Below the pieces are notes generated by a model. It had not been told where the DNA came from, did no database searches, and worked only from the letters and a program-made list of their open reading frames with translations. Of a stretch of 64,000 bases of DNA, positions 60,405-64,000 are shown piece by piece (the first letter of the stretch is position 1; every line of letters starts with the position of its first letter). This DNA comes from Pseudomonas sp. MWU16-30317. Its GTDB lineage: Bacteria; Pseudomonadota; Gammaproteobacteria; Pseudomonadales; Pseudomonadaceae. The stretch spans positions 62,001-126,000 of the forward strand of contig NZ_JAIWJA010000007.1 of assembly GCF_020515695.1 (NCBI RefSeq). The letters are read 5' to 3'. A program made the position numbers and the translations under genes.

Positions 60405-60671
60405 TTACGCCTCTTCCTGCGCCAACAGTTGCAGCAGATCTACTTCCAAGGTATCGGCCAGTCCCAACCAATCTTGACGCTCTTGTGCCTGTAATAATGC
60501 ATTCAACACCACGGGGCATTGCCGGGCCACGTCAGGCGGGCAGCCCACCAGCGCTTTGATCAAACCGTCGAAGATTTCAACCATCCGCAGCGCCGCTTCC
60601 ACATCGCGCCCAAGGCGAAACAGTGCTGCACACTCGCGTACCTGATGCTCAAAGGCGAGATCGACACTCAT
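60405..60671 (-). CDS. Small conserved protein between maf and fliC, function unknown
   Basis: 88 residues, acidic and helical (EHQVRECAALFRLGRDVEAALRMVEIFDGLIKALVGCPPDVARQCPVVLNALLQAQERQDWLGLADTLEVDLLQLLAQEE). The start overlaps the stop of the Maf gene by four bases (ATGA), so the two are translationally coupled. No TM helix or signal. The helical hairpin-like pattern recalls small flagellar chaperones (FliT/FliS-like), but this is only a resemblance. Confidence 0.75.
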   Translation of the reverse strand: MSVDLAFEHQVRECAALFRLGRDVEAALRMVEIFDGLIKALVGCPPDVARQCPVVLNALLQAQERQDWLGLADTLEVDLLQLLAQEEA

Positions 60672-61957
60672 GCCACGAACTCCGGGTGGTAGTGCGTCCC
60701 GGCGATCAGCGCGCCGTCCCGACTGGTATTGAAGAACTGCACCTGCGGATGACGGGCGATGAAGCGCTCCAGCTCCAGCAGGTAACTGCGAAAGTTGAGC
60801 TGGGTCTTGACCCGCTGGCCGTGGCCGTCGTGCAACCAGTAACGCGCGGCCTTCACCGACGGGCCCAGTTCGCTGTCGAGCCAGCCGGCGTGGGTCTTGT
60901 CATGGGGAAAGGCAAAGTCGGCGCCGAACAGGGTGATCCGTCGGGCGCCCATCTTCACCGCCAGGTCCACGGCCGGATGCAACACGCTGCCTGCGGTATG
61001 CAAGCTGCCGCGAGGCAGGCGCTGGCGCATCGCGTCGAACAGCGGGCTGGCGGAATAGCCTGCATAGCGTGGGCCCTGCCAGCGCTGCAGGACATCCGCC
61101 GGCACCAGCGGCAGGTACACCAGCGTCACCGCCTGGGAGTCGTCTGGCGGCAGATAGCGCTCGCTGATCAACTGATCGACGCTGACCACCAGGTCGGGGA
61201 CGATGCCCTGTTTGCGCAGCGGCCGGTACGCCGTGTCGACGCAGATGATCAACGGCCGCTCGGCCCGTGCTGCAATCGCCTTGAGCGCCGCGAAATGCTG
61301 TTCGAGGCTCGGCCCGGTGGCAATCACCAGCACCTCGCGCCCCTGCAGGGTATCGAACAACCGGGCCACATCGGGGTCGCTGCGTACTAGTGTTTCGGTC
61401 TCTTGCAGGCGCTGAAGCAAATGCGGTTGCGCGGCCGCAAAGTGGCGGTTGTTGAAGGCCAGGTGGGTCTCGCTCACGAGGCGATCGCGCATACGTGCAT
61501 TGAAATCATCGGCCAGCACCATTTCGCCAGGCAGGGCGAAGAACGGCAAGGCCATCTCGACTTGCTCCCCCGCCAGGCTCAGCTCGACCCGCGGATCGCC
61601 GAGCCACAGGCGCTGGTCGAGCAAGCCCAGAACCATCACGAACAGCGCGCTGTTGACGATGTACACCTGCAAGGTCCGCAGCGCTGGACGCTCGAGCAAG
61701 ACCCCCTGCAGATCGCCCAGAGCCGTCCCGTACAGATGCACCACCGTACTGTCGAGCGCCAGGCTGTCGGCCTGCAACCGCGCCTCGCCTACCCGATCGT
61801 AACGGCTGGTCAACTGCACCCCGTCAATGCTCAGGGTCGAACCACAACCCGTGACCCGCGGCGACAGGGCCGTGAGGTCCTCGCCTTGCAGCCGCGCCCA
61901 CAGCGCCGGCCAGCGGCGCTGGAGGACCTCCCCGTTAGCCTGGAATGTTTCGTTCAT
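60668..61957 (-). CDS. Motility accessory factor (Maf) family flagellin glycosyltransferase
   Basis: 429 residues. The central MAF_flag10/DUF115 domain carries VLVIATGPSLEQHFAALK (about 210-228), IICVDTAYRPLRKQGIVPDLVVSVD, and GARRITLFGADFAFPHDKTHAG. Family members in Campylobacter, Helicobacter, Aeromonas and others attach nonulosonic acid or related sugars to flagellin Ser/Thr. The particular sugar here cannot be read from this gene. It sits between the KAS III terminator and the small gene upstream of fliC, with no clear promoter of its own. Confidence 0.85.
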   Translation of the reverse strand: MNETFQANGEVLQRRWPALWARLQGEDLTALSPRVTGCGSTLSIDGVQLTSRYDRVGEARLQADSLALDSTVVHLYGTALGDLQGVLLERPALRTLQVYIVNSALFVMVLGLLDQRLWLGDPRVELSLAGEQVEMALPFFALPGEMVLADDFNARMRDRLVSETHLAFNNRHFAAAQPHLLQRLQETETLVRSDPDVARLFDTLQGREVLVIATGPSLEQHFAALKAIAARAERPLIICVDTAYRPLRKQGIVPDLVVSVDQLISERYLPPDDSQAVTLVYLPLVPADVLQRWQGPRYAGYSASPLFDAMRQRLPRGSLHTAGSVLHPAVDLAVKMGARRITLFGADFAFPHDKTHAGWLDSELGPSVKAARYWLHDGHGQRVKTQLNFRSYLLELERFIARHPQVQFFNTSRDGALIAGTHYHPEFVA

Positions 61958-61974
61958 GGTGCTGTGGTTCCCTG

Positions 61975-62013
61975 AAAACGACTGCGCCCAAGGTTAACTC
62001 ACCTTGGGCGCAG
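61975..62013 (-). terminator. Hairpin terminator of the KAS III gene
   Basis: CTGCGCCCAAGGT (61982-61994) and ACCTTGGGCGCAG (62001-62013) form a perfect 13-base stem; on the minus strand GTCGTTTTC follows. A second hairpin (GCTCCCG/CGGGAGC, 62030-62049) lies between it and the stop. Confidence 0.75.
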
Positions 62014-62058
62014 ACACACGGCTGGCGGGGCTCCCGGCGTTGCGGGAGCGAGCGTGGC

Positions 62059-62988
62059 TCAAGGCCGATAGATGATCGCCGAGCCCCACGACAGACCGAC
62101 ACCGAAGCCGCTCAGGGCCACGCGCTTCCAGCTGGAGTCAAGCACGTGCTTTTCCAGCAGCAGCGGTACGCTGGAGGACACCGTGTTGCCGGTTTCGAGC
62201 ATGTCCTTGACGAACTTCTCCGGCGGCGCAGCTTCGAACCGGCGAGCCACGGCGTCGACGATCGCGGCGCTGCCCTGGTGGATACAGAAGGCGTCGATAT
62301 CGTCAGCACTGAAACCCGACTCATCGAGCAATTCGTGCAAATGCGCCGGCACTTTGAGCAGGGCGAAGTTGAACACCTGACGACCGTTCATGAAGAACAC
62401 GCCATCGCTGACCTTCAGGTGCGGCGCGCCGGAGCCGTCGGTGCCGAATTTGGCCTTGCCCAACTGCCAGGGAGCATCTTCGCCCATCCAGGTGGCCGTA
62501 GCGGCATCGCCGAACAGCATGGTGGTATTGCGGTCTTCAGGGTCGACGATTTTCGAATACGGGTCGGCGGTGATCAGCAGGCCGTTCTTCAGGCCTGCGG
62601 CCTCCATGAAGCCTTTCATCGCGTAGAGGCCGTAGACATAACCCGAGCAGCCCAGGGAGATGTCGAACGCGGCGACGTGGGTCGGCAAGCCAAGCTTGTC
62701 CTGGACGATCGCGGCCGTGTGCGGCAGGCCTTCTTCGTCGCCGTTCTGAGTGACGACGATCAGCGCGTCGATGGACTCGCGCTTGAGTTGCGGGTTGTTC
62801 GCGAACAGGGCGTTGACGGCCTCGACGCACAGGTCGGAGGTTTCTTGCGTGGCGTCCTTGCGTGGCAGGAACGCCGAACCGATCTTGCCCAGGATGAAGT
62901 CTTCGTCCTTGGCAAATTTGGCACCCTGCGCGTAGTTATCGACGCCGGCCTTCGGCACGTAACTCGCTATGCTTTTTATGCCAATCAT
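62059..62988 (-). CDS. 3-oxoacyl-ACP synthase III-like enzyme of the flagellin glycan locus
   Basis: 309 residues with an intact KAS III triad: Cys in DISLGCSGYVYGLYAMKG (about residue 114), His in DAFCIHQGSAAIV (HQGS where FabH has HQAN), Asn in TGNTVSSSVPLLLE. KAS III condenses an acyl-CoA with malonyl-ACP. It is unlikely to be the housekeeping FabH given its position. P. syringae has a KAS III gene in its flagellin glycosylation island, thought to make the 3-hydroxybutyryl group on modified viosamine; a similar role is inferred. Own promoter with an operator-like palindrome at 63170-63217. Confidence 0.85.
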   Translation of the reverse strand: MIGIKSIASYVPKAGVDNYAQGAKFAKDEDFILGKIGSAFLPRKDATQETSDLCVEAVNALFANNPQLKRESIDALIVVTQNGDEEGLPHTAAIVQDKLGLPTHVAAFDISLGCSGYVYGLYAMKGFMEAAGLKNGLLITADPYSKIVDPEDRNTTMLFGDAATATWMGEDAPWQLGKAKFGTDGSGAPHLKVSDGVFFMNGRQVFNFALLKVPAHLHELLDESGFSADDIDAFCIHQGSAAIVDAVARRFEAAPPEKFVKDMLETGNTVSSSVPLLLEKHVLDSSWKRVALSGFGVGLSWGSAIIYRP

Positions 62989-63169
62989 TCTGGCTTCCCA
63001 ATAATAAACCGCTGAATATCACCCCTCGGATGGATCGAGGGGCCGACAGATACCGGCGCCGTGCGGCTCACAAGGGGCAGCAACCGACGGTGCCAAGGCG
63101 CGAAGGGTCGGCCATTCGGCCACGCAGCTACTTCAACGCCCACAAAAACATGACAATGGGATGCACTTC

Positions 63170-63185
63170 GTGACCCATAGGTCAC
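63170..63185. promoter_or_regulatory. Palindromic operator candidate GTGACC-N4-GGTCAC
   Basis: A perfect inverted repeat (six-base halves, four-base spacer). It covers the predicted transcription start of the KAS III gene, so a bound protein would block it. No regulator was recognised. Confidence 0.55.
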
Positions 63186-63188
63186 GCC

Positions 63189-63217
63189 AATATAACGTCT
63201 GTGTCGTATTTTGTGAC
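63189..63217 (-). promoter_or_regulatory. Putative sigma70 promoter of the KAS III gene
   Basis: Minus strand -35 GTCACA (63212-63217), 17 bases, -10 TATATT (63189-63194), in a locally AT-rich stretch. Confidence 0.55.
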
Positions 63218-63298
63218 ATTTTGCACGAAGGTTTAATGCACGAGGAGCAATTGCAGGCGGATGCCACGGCGCGGCAAGGCGAAGCCCACGAGGGGCCC

Positions 63299-64000
63299 CT
63301 ATCGATCGTTCATGAAGCGATTCAGAGTATCGATCAGTCGCGCCTGCGCCGCGTCGCCCAGCGTGTGGTACAGCGGAATCGACAGAATCTGCTGGTTCTG
63401 CGCGGCCTCTTGCGCCCGCGCCGGTATCTTCAATTGGCGGTATGGCGGGTGCTCGGCAATGGTCAGCGGGTAGTGAATGTTGGTCTGGATGCCGTGGCCG
63501 GTCAGGTATTCCTTCAGAGCATCACGGTAGCGGCAAGTGACCACGAACAGATGCCAGACATGGCCCTCACGGTCCGTGGCCTTGGGCACGTTGATCAGCG
63601 GATTGCGGATCTGCGCGCTGAAACGTTCGGCAATGACGCGACGGCGCTCGGTGTCGGCGTCCAGCCGGGCCAGCTTGACCCGCAACATAGCCGCCTGGAT
63701 TTCATCCAGACGGCTGTTCACCCCCGCGTACTCATGCTGGTATTTGATCCGCGAGCCGTAGTTGCCCAACGCCCGCACCAGCGTCGCCAGTGCCGCGTCG
63801 CCGCACACCACAGCCCCTGCGTCGCCCAAGGCACCGAGGTTCTTGCCCGGATAGAAACTGAACGCCCCGGCGTCACCCCAACTGCCCGCCTTGCGCCCCT
63901 GCAAACTGGCACCGTGAGCCTGGGCGCAATCTTCCAGCACCAACAGGCCATGCTGACGGGCCAGCGCCATTATCTCGGGCATCGGCGCCAGTTGTCCGTA
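63299..64000 (-). CDS. DegT/DnrJ/EryC1/StrS sugar aminotransferase, N-terminus outside window
   Basis: 234 codons are visible, continuing past the right edge; the first visible residues are YGQLAPMPEIMALARQHGLLVLEDCAQAHGA. PLP-binding features: Asp in LLVLEDCAQAHGA and the Schiff-base Lys in FSFYPGKNLGALGDAG. The C-terminal half (NVPKATDREGHVWHLFVV, HYPLTIAEHPPY) is typical of nucleotide-4-keto-6-deoxysugar transaminases such as VioA/WecE/DesV. It would make an amino sugar for the flagellin glycan (dTDP-viosamine being a fair guess). Upstream biosynthesis genes are expected beyond the window. Confidence 0.88.
   Translation of the reverse strand, partial: YGQLAPMPEIMALARQHGLLVLEDCAQAHGASLQGRKAGSWGDAGAFSFYPGKNLGALGDAGAVVCGDAALATLVRALGNYGSRIKYQHEYAGVNSRLDEIQAAMLRVKLARLDADTERRRVIAERFSAQIRNPLINVPKATDREGHVWHLFVVTCRYRDALKEYLTGHGIQTNIHYPLTIAEHPPYRQLKIPARAQEAAQNQQILSIPLYHTLGDAAQARLIDTLNRFMNDR

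Larger units (their letters stand above)
62989..63298. other. 310-base gap holding the KAS III promoter and leader
   Basis: No gene is supported. It contains a sigma70-like promoter (63189-63217), a 16-base palindrome (63170-63185), and a hairpin (CCCCTCG/CGAGGGG, 63022-63042) about 35 bases before the KAS III start. The predicted leader is long (about 190 bases). An open frame from GTG 63185 across the leader does not look like protein. Confidence 0.55.

Noticed and set aside
62985..63185. 66-codon open frame in the KAS III leader as a possible leader peptide
   Set aside because: It starts with GTG inside the palindrome, has no ribosome-binding site, and its composition is not protein-like.

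Overview
The window reads as a chromosomal segment of a Pseudomonas of the fluorescens/syringae/putida lineages; the species cannot be fixed from sequence alone. The grounds are the FleQ/FleSR flagellar hierarchy, the FlhF-FleN polar-placement pair, the ParC/ParP polar chemotaxis pair, MotCD stators, the HptB-HsbR-HsbA module, an eight-or-more-copy REP/REPIN family, and a flagellin whose flg22 epitope matches the elicitor-active Pseudomonas form. No transposase, integrase, phage gene, tRNA, rRNA or CRISPR array was seen. From about 21 kb to the end every gene is on the minus strand, so its operons read right to left.

Layout. 1-2.5 kb: tail of a LysR regulator, a periplasmic binding protein and an MHS-type (citrate-like) MFS transporter. 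2.7-5.7 kb: a DUF808 membrane protein, a RutR-like TetR regulator and a sulfate-binding protein. 6.0-11.1 kb: two colinear paralogous OafA/YrhL acyltransferases with SGNH domains, flanking a secreted DUF5666-like protein. 11.2-18.7 kb: a small lipoprotein and the complete ccmABCDEFGHI cytochrome c maturation operon. 19.0-21.0 kb (plus strand): a FliK-like protein overlapping a stand-alone FlhB C-terminal domain (FhlB). 21.1-30.4 kb: chemotaxis operon cheY-cheZ-cheA-cheB-motC-motD-parC-parP-cheW-DUF2802. 30.6-35.8 kb: flhA-flhF-fleN-fliA. 35.9-41.4 kb: fliLMNOPQR-flhB. 41.6-43.1 kb: fliK. 43.2-45.6 kb: hsbA-hsbR-hptB. 45.7-51.9 kb: fliEFGHIJ. 52.0-56.4 kb: fleQ and fleSR. 56.5-60.2 kb: fliC, flaG, fliD, fliS, fliT. 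60.4-64 kb: presumed flagellin glycosylation genes (small gene, Maf glycosyltransferase, KAS III enzyme, DegT-type sugar aminotransferase cut by the window end).

How it works together. FleQ, from a sigma70-type promoter, would act with sigma54; sigma54 -24/-12 elements are visible before fliE, fliL, fliK, flhA and fleSR, with a weaker one before fliD. FleSR and FliA drive later genes; FliA-type boxes precede fliC and fliS. FlhF and FleN set flagellar position and number, ParC/ParP hold the CheA array at the pole, HptB/HsbR/HsbA links the Gac network to FlgM/FliA, and the terminal locus supplies and attaches flagellin sugars.

Most noteworthy: the detached FliK/FhlB switch-like module, four spaced repeats in CheA between P1 and P3, a fliK sigma54 promoter inside the hptB terminator, a REPIN inside the fliEFG-HIJ operon, a FliH with a roughly 110-residue acidic tail, an operator-like palindrome at the KAS III promoter, and the duplicated acyltransferases. 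Promoter, terminator and repeat calls are by eye; family names are from motif recognition, not searches.
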